A stretch of DNA of 64,000 bases from Nostoc sp. KVJ3 (lineage in GTDB: Bacteria > Cyanobacteriota > Cyanobacteriia > Cyanobacteriales > Nostocaceae), in the NCBI RefSeq assembly GCF_026127265.1, contig NZ_WWFG01000002.1:1178001-1242000 (forward strand). The letters are read 5' to 3'. The position numbers were made by a program, and so were the translations under genes. Below the pieces are notes generated by a model, which was not told the origin of the DNA, searched no databases, and saw only the letters and a program-made list of their open reading frames with translations. This document shows positions 35,499-43,873 of the stretch, one piece after another (position 1 is the stretch's first letter; every line of letters begins with the position of its first letter).

Positions 35499-36935
35499 CT
35501 ACTTAATATTACATTTTTCGAGTTGCAAAACTAGACAAGAAAATCTAGAAGTCCAATTACCAAACCCCTGATACAACATAAAAATTCCACTTGGTAGATG
35601 TCCTTTAGGTGCTGATAAAGTGAAGTCAAGGTCACTATAGTTTTTCCAAGAACTGTTCATACACCATCCCACCCTATTACCAAAATCACACCAGATTTGA
35701 TAGCTATTAGAAGAATTTCCCCCAATGCTATCCCAAATTAACCTCTGCACAGTGAATCCAAATTTTCCATAGCTGTAATCCACCCAGAGGTTGTTTGTTG
35801 TGTGTATTAGCTGATGGTGGAATCTGCTAATATATCCTAAGTCAAACCACTTATCTATTTCTCGACCATATACTTTGAGAAAGATAGCCATAGTTTCTTC
35901 ATCAGCATCTCTCCATCTTTGTTGTCTTAATAAGTTCTCCAGTTTTTTGTAATCTACCTGCGCGAACATACGATAATTTTGTTGGGTAGATGTATTAATT
36001 TTTATATAATTTCCATATCTGGATGTAGAGGATGGATAAATTATAGGATTAAAATTTTTCATTACCTCATCAACAGATTGATAGCGTTCTTTCACATAAT
36101 CCTGAATTAACTTATCTAAAACTTGCCCAAAATCAGGAGTAATACTTCTACCTTGTGGTAAGTATTTCCTCCAAATCCAGCAACCTCTGAGCGCATCATA
36201 AAGTTCATCAGAACCATCTGCATTTGGTAAACATTGAGTTAATAGCCGAATACAAGTTACACCCAAACTATAAAGGTCACTTGCAGGGAAAACTTGACCA
36301 CGCATTTGCTCTAATGGTGTATATCCAGGTGTTCCTACTGTTGTGCCAACACCTGCAAAAGTTTTTGTAATTTGTTTAGAAACACCAAAATCAATTAATA
36401 TTAACTTGCCATCTAGACGGCGCATGATATTTTCTGGCTTGATGTCTCGATGAATTACACCGCGTTCATGGATAAACTTCAGGATAGGCAATAAATCAGT
36501 TAAAAGCTGTTTTATCTTTTCTTCACTAAAGGCTCCCTGCTGCTGCAATTCTTGTAATAAATTCTGCCCCTCAATTAACTCTTGTACCAAATAAAGCCGC
36601 TTATCCTGTTCAAAATAAGCAATCAGCCGGGGAATTTGCGGGTGTTCTCCCAAATCATAAAGACGCTTCGCTTCTTGCTTAAATAACTCCGTTGCTTTCT
36701 CAAGTGCAGCTGTTCCTTGAACTTGAGGGACAAATTGCTTAATTACGCAAGGTTCGTCTATCTTATCTGCATCCCTAGCTTCATAAGTTTTGCTAAATCC
36801 ACCCTCACCCAAAAGTCGTATTACCCGGAAACGGTTTCTGAGTAATGGTGTTAGTGTTTGTCCACACTTAATACAAAACTTATTGTCATCAGGGTTAAAA
36901 GGATTTGAACAACTGGAATTAGAACAGTAAAGCAT
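35499..36935 (-). CDS. Zinc-ribbon Ser/Thr kinase with C-terminal GUN4 domain
   Basis: 478 residues. A four-Cys zinc ribbon opens the protein (CSNSSC at ~4-9 and CIKC at ~21-24). The Hanks-type kinase (~35-300) has LGEGGFSKTY, CVIKQF, HRDIKPENIMRR, DFGVSK and GTPGYTPLEQ, so it appears active. Residues ~322-475 form a GUN4 domain (LENLLRQQRWRDADEETM, WFDLGYISRF, FGFTVQRLIWDSIGGN). GUN4 binds protoporphyrin and Mg-protoporphyrin and stimulates Mg-chelatase; a kinase-GUN4 fusion suggests phosphorylation controlled by a tetrapyrrole-like ligand. No membrane segment. Kinase-GUN4 fusions are known in filamentous cyanobacteria but poorly studied. Confidence 0.92.
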   Translation of the reverse strand: MLYCSNSSCSNPFNPDDNKFCIKCGQTLTPLLRNRFRVIRLLGEGGFSKTYEARDADKIDEPCVIKQFVPQVQGTAALEKATELFKQEAKRLYDLGEHPQIPRLIAYFEQDKRLYLVQELIEGQNLLQELQQQGAFSEEKIKQLLTDLLPILKFIHERGVIHRDIKPENIMRRLDGKLILIDFGVSKQITKTFAGVGTTVGTPGYTPLEQMRGQVFPASDLYSLGVTCIRLLTQCLPNADGSDELYDALRGCWIWRKYLPQGRSITPDFGQVLDKLIQDYVKERYQSVDEVMKNFNPIIYPSSTSRYGNYIKINTSTQQNYRMFAQVDYKKLENLLRQQRWRDADEETMAIFLKVYGREIDKWFDLGYISRFHHQLIHTTNNLWVDYSYGKFGFTVQRLIWDSIGGNSSNSYQIWCDFGNRVGWCMNSSWKNYSDLDFTLSAPKGHLPSGIFMLYQGFGNWTSRFSCLVLQLEKCNIK

Positions 36936-37119
36936 ATTTGGGAATAAGCAGATGGTGTCTATTAAGTTTTCTCATTTTCTGCTTACTCGGTTTCACGAGA
37001 CTTAATATTTTTGAGCAGATTTATTTCTAGCGGCGTGTACAGTCTCAAGTTACTTTTGCTAGCGTAGTGATATAAGGTTTATCGCTTCCCAGTAAGCAGA
37101 TGAAAGCAAAAGGATTAAT

Positions 37120-37995
37120 ATGGCTCATTTAAATCAGCGTCGTCCCCAAAATGTCAACGGCGATTTTTATGTAGATAGTACCTGTATTGATTGTGATACC
37201 TGTCGCTGGATGGCTCCTGAAGTATTTTATGATGTTGATGATCAATCGGCTGTTTATCATCAACCAACCAATGAGGCGGAAAGATTAGCAGCACTGGAAG
37301 CACTTTTGGCGTGTCCTACGAGTTCTATTGGCACAGTTGAAAAGCCAAAAGATATTAAAGTTGCTCAACAACAGTTTCCAATATTAGTGGCGGAAAATGT
37401 TTACCACTGCGGCTATCATTCTGAAAAATCCTATGGTGCTGCTAGCTATTTAATTCAACTTCCAGAAGGGAATATTTTGGTGGATTCGCCCCGGTTTACG
37501 CCTCCTTTAGTCAAGCGTTTAGAAGAATTGGGGCCAATTCGTTATATGTACCTAACTCATAAGGATGATGTGGCAGATCATCAAAAGTTTGCCGAGCATT
37601 TTCAGTGCGATCGCATCCTCCACATTGATGATATTACTGCCGATACTCGCAATGTGGAAATACAGATAACTGGCTCTGAACCATTTCCCTTGACACCAGA
37701 TTTATTAATTATCCCAGTTCCCGGTCACACCAAAGGAGAAACTGTTTTACTTTATAAAAATAAGTTTCTCTTCACTGGCGATCATCTCGCTTGGTCAGAA
37801 AGCTTGCATCAACTGGCTGCATTCCACGGTGCTTGTTGGTATTCTTGGTCAGAACAAACCAAATCAATGCGTAATTTGGCTAATTACTCTTTTGAGTGGG
37901 TTCTACCAGGTCATGGACGCAGGTTTCATGCTGATAGGGAAACCATGCGCCAGCAGATGCACAAGTGCATTGAGTTGATGCAATCTTTGAAATAA
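37120..37995 (+). CDS. Ferredoxin-like/MBL-fold metallohydrolase fusion
   Basis: 291 residues. The N-terminus (~15-80) is a single [4Fe-4S]-type ferredoxin domain: VDSTCIDCDTCRWMAPEVF, with the last Cys likely in LLACPTSSIG. The rest is a metallo-beta-lactamase fold: SYLIQLPEGNILVDSPRF, the metal site THKDDVADHQKF (a variant of HxHxDH in which the second His is Asp), PVPGHTKGETVLLY, FTGDHLAW and LPGHGRRFH. Such proteins occur in cyanobacteria and plants; an electron-transfer or hydrolase role is inferred only. Alone on the plus strand. Confidence 0.85.
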   Translation: MAHLNQRRPQNVNGDFYVDSTCIDCDTCRWMAPEVFYDVDDQSAVYHQPTNEAERLAALEALLACPTSSIGTVEKPKDIKVAQQQFPILVAENVYHCGYHSEKSYGAASYLIQLPEGNILVDSPRFTPPLVKRLEELGPIRYMYLTHKDDVADHQKFAEHFQCDRILHIDDITADTRNVEIQITGSEPFPLTPDLLIIPVPGHTKGETVLLYKNKFLFTGDHLAWSESLHQLAAFHGACWYSWSEQTKSMRNLANYSFEWVLPGHGRRFHADRETMRQQMHKCIELMQSLK

Positions 37996-38007
37996 GAGAC
38001 TGCCGAA

Positions 38008-38721
38008 TTAAGTAATGATAGTAACTATCCCTGTATCCAAATCGTAACGACCCCCGACGATTTTTAATTTACCCGATCGCACCTGTTCAGTTAAAAGTTG
38101 CGATCGCTTCAACGTTTCAATTTGATATTGCACATTTGCCACCACAGCATTCTCAACTGCGTCACCGGGCTGATCTTTGACTTTTTTCACGGCTGGCTTA
38201 ATTGCCTTCACAAAAGTACTAATATCACCGAGTAACGATTCGTTTTGTACAGCTGCGGTTACAGCGCCACAACGCTCATGTCCCATCACCATCAGCAATG
38301 GAGAACCTAATAAGACAACGGCATATTCAATACTACCGATCGCTTCATGTGTGGCAATATTTCCGGCAATGCGCACATCAAAGATGTCCCCAATGCCCTG
38401 ATCGAAAACAATTTCTGCGGGAACTCGTGAATCAGCACAACTAAGAATAGTTGCAAATGGATGTTGAGCTTGAGCAACTTCCTGCAACCGTAGCGCCGAT
38501 TGATCGGGGTATTGGGGGTGATGATCGACAAATCGCTGATTTCCATCTATCAGCTTTTGTAATGCGGCATCAGGACTGAGGGATTGAGTGGGGGCTGGGT
38601 GTATTTCGTCAGCTTTAGCCTGTTCCACCCGCCAGAGTAAATCGCTGGCAGTTACCGTCATTCCAAATGCCCCGGTGATTCCTAACTTCAAAAAGTCACG
38701 ACGTTCCATGAAATGCTTCAT
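38008..38721 (-). CDS. Beta-class carbonic anhydrase with Tat-type signal
   Basis: 237 residues (a start at 38709, MERRDFLKLG, is equally possible). The twin-arginine motif RRDFLK with a hydrophobic stretch (ITGAFGMTVTASDLL) indicates export in folded form, to the periplasm or thylakoid lumen. The mature enzyme shows the zinc ligands and active-site dyad of beta-CA: CADSRVP and MGHERCGAVTAAV. It converts CO2 and bicarbonate. The gene follows sbtB by about 15 bp, completing an sbtA-sbtB-CA operon; exported beta-CA of this type resembles EcaB. Confidence 0.93.
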   Translation of the reverse strand: MKHFMERRDFLKLGITGAFGMTVTASDLLWRVEQAKADEIHPAPTQSLSPDAALQKLIDGNQRFVDHHPQYPDQSALRLQEVAQAQHPFATILSCADSRVPAEIVFDQGIGDIFDVRIAGNIATHEAIGSIEYAVVLLGSPLLMVMGHERCGAVTAAVQNESLLGDISTFVKAIKPAVKKVKDQPGDAVENAVVANVQYQIETLKRSQLLTEQVRSGKLKIVGGRYDLDTGIVTIIT

Positions 38722-38736
38722 CTCATTTATAATTTT

Positions 38737-39048
38737 TTACATCGAAGCAACACATCTGACAGAGCGAATTTCCATCACATCGGAAACGTAGCAAGTACCT
38801 CCGAATTTGTTGAGAAGTGGTTTGATATTTTCGACAACAGGCTTGAGTTGATCTGGCATACAAAACGCCAGGATGTAAACATTATCAAGCATAGTCATGT
38901 CTAAATCTTCAGTCGTTCCTTGTAATCCTTTACCAGCAACATTGCGGATTACAGCATGCCTATGTACACCAGACTTGTCTAAATTATCTAAAATTTTGGC
39001 AAGCTCAAAGGAGTTGGCAATAATTTCTATCTTTTTAACGACGTGCAT
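38737..39048 (-). CDS. sbtB: SbtB, PII-like regulator of bicarbonate transport
   Basis: The start is the ATG at 39048 (MHVVKKIEIIANSFEL), preceded by GGAGC inside the sbtA end; a longer frame from 39102 adds 18 residues unlike the family. The product (103 residues) has the PII-like fold with GVHRHAVIRNVAGKG in the T-loop region. SbtB binds adenine nucleotides, including cAMP, and controls SbtA. In some SbtB proteins a C-terminal redox loop carries two Cys; here the tail ends RSVRCVASM with a single Cys in that position, so that loop seems to be missing. Four bp separate it from sbtA. Confidence 0.93.
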   Translation of the reverse strand: MHVVKKIEIIANSFELAKILDNLDKSGVHRHAVIRNVAGKGLQGTTEDLDMTMLDNVYILAFCMPDQLKPVVENIKPLLNKFGGTCYVSDVMEIRSVRCVASM

Positions 39049-39052
39049 ATTA

Positions 39053-40027
39053 TTAGCTCCAAAATAGGTTAATTCCGTAGAGATATAACGGAATTCCCAC
39101 AATAATATTGAACGGAAATGTCACCGCTAGAGCGGTAGAAACATACAGACTGGGATTTGCTTCTGGAACAGTCATCCGCATAGCTGCCGGGACAGCAATG
39201 TAAGAAGCACTGGCACACAATACGGCGAATAACAGCGAATCTCCACGAGGCATACCGATGAATTTGGCGATCGCTAACCCAATACCTGCATTGACTATTG
39301 GAATTAGTATGGCAAATAAAATCAGGAAAACTCCGGTTTTTTGCAAGTCTTTAATTCTTCTGGCAGCGACCAATCCCATGTCAAGTAAAAAGAAGGTGAG
39401 AACGCCATAAAATAACCCTTGAGTAAAGGGTTCTAATACTTTCCCACCGCGTTCTCCTGTCAATACACCTATTAATAGACTACCGACTAATAGAAAAACT
39501 GAACTATTAAGAAATGCTTCTCGCAAAACTTCCGGCCACGAAAATTCTTGCTTGCCATCGGTGGTGAATATATTCACCAAAATTAGACCAACTATAATCG
39601 CTGGAGATTCCATCAGGGCAAGGGCTGCCACCATATAACCATCAAAAGCAATGCCAAGCTCAGTCAAAAAAGCGCTCGCGGTAATGAAGGTAACGGCACT
39701 GATAGAACCGTAGGTGGCAGCGATCGCCGCCGCATCGTAAGTATCCAATTTCCACTTCAGAATAAAAAAGGTGTAAATTGGAACAACGCAAGCCATCATC
39801 ATGGCTGCCGCCAGTGTGAGAACTACTTCCTGAGTGACACCGCTTTTGATTAGTTCTACCCCTCCCTTAAAACCAATGGCAAACAACAGATACAACGAAA
39901 ATAGTTTAGGTATTGGTGCAGGAATTTCTAAATCTGACTTGACAAAAACAGCAGTCATGCCTAAAAAGAAAAACAGGATTGGCGGATTCAAAATATTGGA
40001 TACAATTAAGCTCAGATCCATATCCAC
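39053..40027 (-). CDS. sbtA: SbtA, sodium-dependent bicarbonate transporter
   Basis: 324 residues with about ten membrane helices in two inverted halves. Family marks are NPPILFFFLGMTAVFVKSDLEIP at the start (written here in part: the LEIP motif), FAIGFKGGVELIKSG, YGSISAVTFITA, and, in the second half, LLFAVLCASASYIAVPAAMR. It takes up bicarbonate with Na+ across the cytoplasmic membrane as part of the carbon-concentrating mechanism and is induced at low CO2. First gene of the sbtA-sbtB-CA operon; a perfect 8-bp inverted repeat lies 88 bp upstream. Confidence 0.95.
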   Translation of the reverse strand: MDMDLSLIVSNILNPPILFFFLGMTAVFVKSDLEIPAPIPKLFSLYLLFAIGFKGGVELIKSGVTQEVVLTLAAAMMMACVVPIYTFFILKWKLDTYDAAAIAATYGSISAVTFITASAFLTELGIAFDGYMVAALALMESPAIIVGLILVNIFTTDGKQEFSWPEVLREAFLNSSVFLLVGSLLIGVLTGERGGKVLEPFTQGLFYGVLTFFLLDMGLVAARRIKDLQKTGVFLILFAILIPIVNAGIGLAIAKFIGMPRGDSLLFAVLCASASYIAVPAAMRMTVPEANPSLYVSTALAVTFPFNIIVGIPLYLYGINLFWS

Positions 40028-40114
40028 CCCACGTTGTATTCGTTTAACCTGAAATTAAAGAAATTTTTCATCTTTAAAAACTTAACGGTTGAATCATGAT
40101 GTATTGTGTCTAGC

Positions 40115-40134
40115 TACCCAATATCAATTGGGTA
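40115..40134. promoter_or_regulatory. Inverted repeat upstream of sbtA, possible operator
   Basis: TACCCAAT and ATTGGGTA are perfect 8-bp arms with a 4-base spacer, 88-107 bp before the sbtA start. Low-CO2 genes of cyanobacteria are controlled by LysR-type regulators (NdhR/CcmR, CmpR) that bind dyads of this kind of size, but the regulator here is not known. Confidence 0.4.
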
Positions 40135-40378
40135 CTCAAGGAGTGAATTGCCCTATTGGTGACAATACTTATTGGTTAGGTATTAAACAGCGCTGAGAAT
40201 AAAAAAGTGAGAGCTTATCCAACATTTTTTGATGTTAGATTCCCCGTCGCTGATCTTACGACAGAAAGGGTAAGAAGAACTGGCGATCAATCTATTTAGC
40301 GTAGAAAAAATTAACGTGTTGTAGGGGCAATTTATGAATTGCCTCTACACAAACCTTGCTTAAATCCCAGCATTTTTT

Positions 40379-40401
40379 GATTTACAAAAGTTTTGTAAAT
40401 C
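40379..40401. repeat. 23-base palindrome GATTTACAAAA-G-TTTTGTAAATC
   Basis: Perfect 11-bp arms around a single G, about 165 bp upstream of pcrA. It could be an operator or a repeat; no copy was noticed elsewhere in the window. Confidence 0.6.
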
Positions 40402-40564
40402 CCGCTTGCTCAAAATGACGGTCAGATGTAGAGGCTTGAGTAATCCTCAATCATGATAGAGTACCATTCTGGTTAAAAATATTGCCAAACAATCTTTATT
40501 GACCAAGTTTCGTTAGGATGTTGTAACCTGGGCAATAGCGACAGGCGATCGCTTTTTCACATCC

Positions 40565-42886
40565 ATGACAACAACCATCGACTTTCTCAGTCACCTTAAC
40601 CCTAGTCAGCGTCAAGCCGTCGAACACTACTGCGGCCCGTTACTAGTCGTTGCTGGCGCAGGTTCCGGCAAAACACGAGCGCTGACTTATCGCATTGCCA
40701 ATCTGATTCTGAAACACCATGTTGATCCAGAAAATATCCTAGCGGTTACTTTTACCAACAAAGCCGCGCGGGAAATGAAAGAACGGGTTCAACGGCTGTT
40801 TGCGGAACAATTGGCAATGAAACAACACGGACAGCGTTTTGATTTGTTGACAGAATACCAACAAACGCAACTGCGATCGCAAGTTTACAAAAATACGATC
40901 AAAGATTTGTGGTGTGGCACTTTCCACAGTTTATTTTCTCGCATTCTCCGCTTTGATATTGAAAAATATGTAGACGAAAAAGGACGCAAGTGGAATCGCA
41001 ATTTCTCTATCTTTGATGAATCAGATGTGATGACTCTGATTAAAGAAATCGTCAATAAACAGCTAAATTTAGACGATAAGAAATTTGATGCCCGCTCTGT
41101 TCGCTACGCTATTAGTAACGCTAAAAATCAAGGTTTATCGCCCCAAGAATTTGAGCAAGATCAGCCCAATTATCGCGGACGGGTAATTGCTCAAGTCTAT
41201 AATTTATATCAAGATAAATTAGCAGAAAATAACGCCCTCGATTTTGACGATTTGATTCTCGTACCAACGAGATTATTTCAACAAAACGAGCAAGTATTGG
41301 GTTATTGGCATCGCAAATTTTGCCATATCCTCGTAGATGAATATCAAGATACTAATCGGACTCAATATCAACTGATCCACTTATTGGTGACTAATGGCGA
41401 AACTAGAAAGAGCGAATGGCAATGGCAAAATCGCTCAGTTTTCGTTGTCGGCGATGCAGATCAATCAATTTACAGCTTTCGGATGGCAGATTTCACCATC
41501 TTGCTGGGATTTCAGGAAGACTTTGGTGATGGTTTGGTAGACGATGACACCCAAACGATGGTTAAGTTAGAAGAAAACTATCGTTCTTGTGAAAACATTC
41601 TGCAAGCGGCTAATGAACTAATTGAAAATAACACCCAACGGATTGATAAAATCCTGAAAGCGACGCGGGGGCCGGGTGAGCAGATTACTTGTCACAAAGC
41701 CGATGAAGAACTTGCAGAAGCGGCATTTGTGATTAATCAAATTAGCACTTTAAAAAACCAAAATCCTGAATTAGATTGGGGTAGTTTTGCGATCCTTTAT
41801 CGGACAAATGCTCAATCTCGGCCATTTGAAGAATTGTTGGTGAAATATCAAATTCCTTACACAGTTGTGGGAGGAATGAGATTTTACGATCGCAAAGAAA
41901 TCAAAGATGTCATTGCATATTTAAGAGCGATCGCTAACCCATCTGATACAGTCAGTTTATTACGAGTTATCAATACTCCCCGGCGAGGAGTTGGCAAAAC
42001 CACTATTGATGCTTTGATGAACGCCTCGCAACAACTAGGAACAACCCTGTGGGAAATACTCAGCGATGAAACATCAGTTAATACATTAGCTGGAAGGGCA
42101 ACAAAAGCTGTAAATAACTTTGCCGCAATGATTAGCCGTTGGCAAGGACAAATCGGCACGCTTCCCGTGACTGAGGTTTTGCAAGGAATACTAGAAGATT
42201 CTGGTTACGTGCAAGACTTGATGAGTCAAGGCACAGATGAAGCCACAGATCGGGTACAAAACGTCCAGGAACTTTACAACGCTGCATTGCAATTTCAAGA
42301 AGAAAACGAAGAAGTTTCCCTCCAAGATTTTCTCAGTAGTGCCGCCCTCAGTTCCGATTTGGATAACTTAAAAGAAGGGCAAACAGCCGTTTCTTTGATG
42401 ACTTTGCATGCATCCAAAGGTTTGGAATTTCCCGTAGTCTTTTTGGTGGGATTAGAACAAGGGCTATTTCCCGGCTACCGTTCGCTGGGCGATCCCGCAT
42501 CTTTGGAAGAAGAACGCCGCCTGTGTTATGTAGGAATTACTCGCGCCCAAGAAAGATTATTTTTATCACACGCACGGGAACGGCGTTTGTATGGTTCGCG
42601 GGAACCTGCGATGCGATCGCAATTTCTCGACGAATTACCAGAAGAATTGTTATCTACCAAACGCGCGAGTCGTCAAAGTTATACCAAAAGTGCCTCTACT
42701 CCTAGTGGGAAACAAGACTCAACGCAGAATTGGCAAGTAGGCGATAGAGTATTACATAAAACTTTTGGTCTTGGTGAAATCACTCATGTCTTCGGTACGG
42801 GTAATAAGATGTCTGTGGCAATTAAATTTTCTAGCTTGGGGCAAAAAATTGTTGATCCAAGAGTAGCGCAGTTGCAAAAAGTTTGA
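40565..42886 (+). CDS. pcrA: ATP-dependent DNA helicase PcrA/UvrD
   Basis: 773 residues, the normal length. Superfamily 1A helicase motifs appear in order: Q motif LNPSQRQAVEHYCGP, Walker A AGAGSGKTRAL, Ia TFTNKAAREMKERV, II LVDEYQDTN, III VVGDADQSIYSFR, IV FAILYRTNAQSRPFE, V VSLMTLHASKGLEFPVVFL, VI EERRLCYVGITRAQ. The C-terminus has the Tudor-like segment VGDRVLHKTFGLGEI that binds RNA polymerase in PcrA/UvrD. It unwinds DNA 3'-5' in repair and removes RecA. Monocistronic; followed by a terminator hairpin. Confidence 0.96.
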   Translation: MTTTIDFLSHLNPSQRQAVEHYCGPLLVVAGAGSGKTRALTYRIANLILKHHVDPENILAVTFTNKAAREMKERVQRLFAEQLAMKQHGQRFDLLTEYQQTQLRSQVYKNTIKDLWCGTFHSLFSRILRFDIEKYVDEKGRKWNRNFSIFDESDVMTLIKEIVNKQLNLDDKKFDARSVRYAISNAKNQGLSPQEFEQDQPNYRGRVIAQVYNLYQDKLAENNALDFDDLILVPTRLFQQNEQVLGYWHRKFCHILVDEYQDTNRTQYQLIHLLVTNGETRKSEWQWQNRSVFVVGDADQSIYSFRMADFTILLGFQEDFGDGLVDDDTQTMVKLEENYRSCENILQAANELIENNTQRIDKILKATRGPGEQITCHKADEELAEAAFVINQISTLKNQNPELDWGSFAILYRTNAQSRPFEELLVKYQIPYTVVGGMRFYDRKEIKDVIAYLRAIANPSDTVSLLRVINTPRRGVGKTTIDALMNASQQLGTTLWEILSDETSVNTLAGRATKAVNNFAAMISRWQGQIGTLPVTEVLQGILEDSGYVQDLMSQGTDEATDRVQNVQELYNAALQFQEENEEVSLQDFLSSAALSSDLDNLKEGQTAVSLMTLHASKGLEFPVVFLVGLEQGLFPGYRSLGDPASLEEERRLCYVGITRAQERLFLSHARERRLYGSREPAMRSQFLDELPEELLSTKRASRQSYTKSASTPSGKQDSTQNWQVGDRVLHKTFGLGEITHVFGTGNKMSVAIKFSSLGQKIVDPRVAQLQKV

Positions 42887-42899
42887 AAACAAAGCCACA

Positions 42900-42930
42900 G
42901 ATCCCCGACTTTTCAAAGAAGTCGGGGATC
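42900..42930 (+). terminator. Hairpin terminator of pcrA
   Basis: GATCCCCGACTT and AAGTCGGGGATC form a stem followed by TTGTTTTT. It separates pcrA from the convergent ABM gene and belongs to the same repeat family as 7887-7922. Confidence 0.7.
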
Positions 42931-42937
42931 TTGTTTT

Positions 42938-43231
42938 TCATATTTCAATTTCTTCAAAGTGTTCAATAATGGGAGATGGCTCATAAAAATGATGTAGAAG
43001 TTTTTTCCACTCTTGAAACTCAGCAGAATTTCTAAATCCTACAGTATGAGATTCTAAAGTTTCCCATCTGACAAGTAATAAATATTTATATTGGACTTCT
43101 ATACATTTATGCAATTCATGGGATAAATATCCATCCATTGAGGAAATAATTTTAGAAGCTTTTTTAAAAGTAGCTTCAAAATCGGATTGCAGATCAGGTT
43201 TGACGTGAAGAATAACGGCCTCAAGAATCAT
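42938..43231 (-). CDS. Antibiotic biosynthesis monooxygenase (ABM) domain protein
   Basis: 97 residues, a single ferredoxin-like ABM domain: ILEAVILHVKPDLQSDFEATF, GYLSHELHKCIEVQYKYLLLVRWETLESH and FRNSAEFQEWKKLLHHFYEP, the last two being typical. Some members are heme-degrading or quinone-oxidising monooxygenases, most are uncharacterised. It lacks the Asn/Trp pair that would define the heme oxygenase IsdG clearly, so no substrate is proposed. Confidence 0.85.
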   Translation of the reverse strand: MILEAVILHVKPDLQSDFEATFKKASKIISSMDGYLSHELHKCIEVQYKYLLLVRWETLESHTVGFRNSAEFQEWKKLLHHFYEPSPIIEHFEEIEI

Positions 43232-43419
43232 AAAGTTTTGCAGTGAAAATTAAGCTAATCTTATATTAATTAATATTTCGCCAAGCGGATCGCTATCTCG
43301 GCTCAATAACGTTTTTTTGCGATCAAAGCATTTTTTCTCTAACTCCTTCACAGCAGAGTTTTTAAGTTTTAGGGTGCAGTCAAATACAGCGTTTTTCAGG
43401 TAAATTAAGTACACAGGTA

Positions 43420-43440
43420 GGGCACAGCAATGCTGTGCCC
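43420..43440. repeat. Palindromic repeat GGGCACAGCA-A-TGCTGTGCCC
   Basis: Perfect 10-bp arms around one base. Such GGGCACAGCATTGCTGTGCCC palindromes are dispersed in many cyanobacterial genomes; function unknown. Confidence 0.8.
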
Positions 43441-43543
43441 TTAAGATCGCCTGTACCTCACCAAATTCTAATCTGATGTATGTCTTCAATATTTTTATAC
43501 CAATTAGGTTAAGTTTTATCAAAAATTAATTATAGCCTTAACC

Positions 43544-43558
43544 CGTAGCTTAACTACG
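43544..43558. promoter_or_regulatory. Possible C-box of the controller gene
   Basis: CGTAG-CTTAA-CTACG is a perfect 5-bp dyad 41 bp upstream of the controller start. Controller proteins of restriction systems bind short dyads just ahead of their own genes, so position fits; sequence alone is weak evidence. Confidence 0.3.
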
Positions 43559-43599
43559 TTGTGCTATTTACTCTCTTAATGTAAGTTCAGAAGCAAGGT

Positions 43600-43842
43600 T
43601 TGTCTATTAAAAGTGCTAAAAAAAAACTTGGTCAACAGGTTGCTACCATTCGTAAGCGAAAAGGGTTAACTCAGGAAAACTTGGCTGAACTATCAGGCTA
43701 TTCAGTTGAGTTTATAAGTTTAATAGAGCGTGGTATTAACGCTCCTACTATCGACGGTTTAGAAAAACTAGCACAAATTTTAAACTGTAAAGTTGAAATC
43801 TTATTTCAAGAGGCAGATTCTCAAGACAATTCGCTGAGTTAG
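43600..43842 (+). CDS. XRE-family regulator, probable controller (C) protein of the restriction system
   Basis: 80 residues from a TTG start. One HTH of the XRE type: VATIRKRKGLTQENLAELSG, YSVEFISLIERG and INAPTIDGLEKLAQIL. Size and single-domain form are those of C proteins, which time the expression of restriction enzyme and methylase after entry into a new host. It is followed after 31 bp by the nuclease gene, so C and R are probably one transcript. A general XRE regulator remains possible. Confidence 0.85.
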   Translation: MSIKSAKKKLGQQVATIRKRKGLTQENLAELSGYSVEFISLIERGINAPTIDGLEKLAQILNCKVEILFQEADSQDNSLS

Positions 43843-43873
43843 ATTAATTTTTTTTAGGTTGGCTTAATCTTTA

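Larger units (their letters stand above)
40028..40564. other. Divergent region between sbtA and pcrA
   Basis: 537 bp with three palindromes: the possible operator at 40115-40134, a dispersed repeat GTAGGGGCAATT/AATTGCCTCTAC at 40321-40348, and the 23-base palindrome at 40379-40401. No gene was found. Confidence 0.6.
43232..43599. other. Intergenic region at the left edge of the restriction island
   Basis: Contains a 21-base palindrome GGGCACAGCA-A-TGCTGTGCCC at 43420-43440 and the possible controller box at 43544-43558. The minus-strand ORF 43250-43522 crosses the palindrome and is not accepted. Confidence 0.55.

Noticed and set aside
40455..40475. GTAC-containing sequence upstream of pcrA as LexA box
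   Set aside because: It lacks the second half-site of the cyanobacterial consensus.
43250..43522. 90-codon minus-strand ORF next to the restriction island
   Set aside because: It crosses a dispersed 21-base palindrome and has no recognisable domain; it was also checked as a possible second part of the AAA fossil and shows no ATPase motifs.
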